Below are positions 5,692-6,088 of a DNA stretch of 6,088 nt, piece by piece (position 1 is the stretch's first letter; each line of letters begins with the position of its first letter). Position numbers and translations under genes: made by a program. Under the pieces are notes generated by a model that did no database searches, was not told the DNA's origin, and saw nothing but the letters and a program-made list of their open reading frames with translations. The DNA is from Methanosarcinaceae archaeon (GTDB lineage: Archaea; Halobacteriota; Methanosarcinia; Methanosarcinales; Methanosarcinaceae), in assembly GCA_016926455.1 (NCBI GenBank), contig JAFGOO010000189.1:1-6088 (forward strand). The letters are read 5' to 3'.

Positions 5692-6088
5692 TTAAAACTT
5701 TTTACACGCAATGGTAAATATATCCTCCAAACGAGGAAAATATCGATTATCAGTAAACAGTTTTCGAATTAACTTCCATACTCTTTCAATTGGTTTCAAA
5801 TCCGGACTATAAGGCGGTAAAAAAAGCTGAATCTCGTTTTTATGTTATTCTAACCAAGGATTAAGCATTTTTGCATGATTGTAACGACTATTATCGAAAA
5901 AAAGAAGTAATACTTTTTAATTTTGCCCACAGAAGATCGATTCTTCAATAAACTCCTTGAAATTGGTTGCGTTGAAAACATCCGAGAATTGAACAAAAAT
6001 CTTGGTTCTCTTTAACATCGTGTGGGTAATGTCAATTTCCCTGCCATTAAGAATATCATTGTGTTCCTATATTTCTCAGTCTTCAACC
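5692..6088 (-). pseudogene. IS630-family transposase remnant (partial, runs off right edge)
   Basis: The C-terminal half of a DDE transposase of the IS630/Tc1-mariner group can be read without frameshift from 6088 to the terminal TAA at 5692-5694. Recognisable parts are FVQFSDVFNATNFKEFIEE, LLLFFDNSRYNHAKML with the second catalytic Asp, and the hallmark LPPYSPDLKPIERVWKLIRK with the final catalytic Glu. Four stops interrupt the frame: TAA at 5845-5847, TAA at 5917-5919, TAG at 6067-6069 and TGA at 6076-6078. The copy is therefore dead. The first catalytic Asp would lie beyond the right edge. I could not identify the terminal inverted repeat or the TA target duplication; the element's end should lie somewhere in 5613-5691. 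Confidence 0.85.
5692..6088 (-). mobile_element. IS630-family insertion sequence, decayed, right part outside window
   Basis: This is the element that carries the transposase remnant. Its outer boundary on the left is not resolved because no terminal repeat could be paired within the window; the coordinates given cover only the transposase remnant. Confidence 0.6.

Noticed and set aside
1..6088. CRISPR array, rRNA genes or tRNA genes
   Set aside because: No regularly spaced repeats, and no conserved rRNA or tRNA motifs were seen on either strand.

Overview
The window is AT-rich DNA from a methanogenic archaeon, most likely of the order Methanosarcinales. The evidence is an archaeal Cdc48/VAT-type AAA ATPase, archaeal TATA-like boxes, ribosome-binding motifs complementary to archaeal 16S rRNA, an ArsR-like regulator of the archaeal type ahead of cdc48, and a lipoprotein domain that I recall from methanogens. 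The genus cannot be fixed from the sequence alone.

Layout. Positions 1-2184 (minus strand) hold a small operon: a two-winged-helix regulator that is now broken by a frameshift (2023-2184 and 1736-2032), then cdc48, translationally coupled to it by an ATGA overlap and running off the left edge. Positions 2185-2317 are its upstream region, with a TATA-like box and a dense cluster of inverted repeats. Positions 2318-2876 are a long region without a convincing gene; it holds a possible promoter with a His-rich mini-ORF and a possible protein remnant. Positions 2901-3905 (plus strand) are one reading frame for a secreted lipoprotein with a C-terminal chagasin-like (I42) cysteine-peptidase-inhibitor domain. 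The frame is interrupted only by a TAG codon at 3405-3407. Positions 4009-4176 (minus) encode a 55-residue, two-helix membrane protein. Positions 4347-5468 (minus) encode a membrane acyltransferase (acyltransferase_3 family) interrupted by an in-frame TGA. Positions 5692-6088 (minus) are a decayed IS630-family transposase that runs off the right edge.

The most interesting observation is the amber codon in the lipoprotein. Sequence before and after the TAG reads as one continuous protein, and in Methanosarcinales with the pyl genes UAG can be decoded as pyrrolysine. A 334-residue surface protein with pyrrolysine at position 169 is therefore a real possibility. The competing explanation is a nonsense mutation, because neighbouring genes carry other interruptions (frameshift in the regulator, TGA in the acyltransferase, four stops in the transposase). 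Apart from cdc48, the window looks like accessory or decaying DNA rather than one functional pathway.
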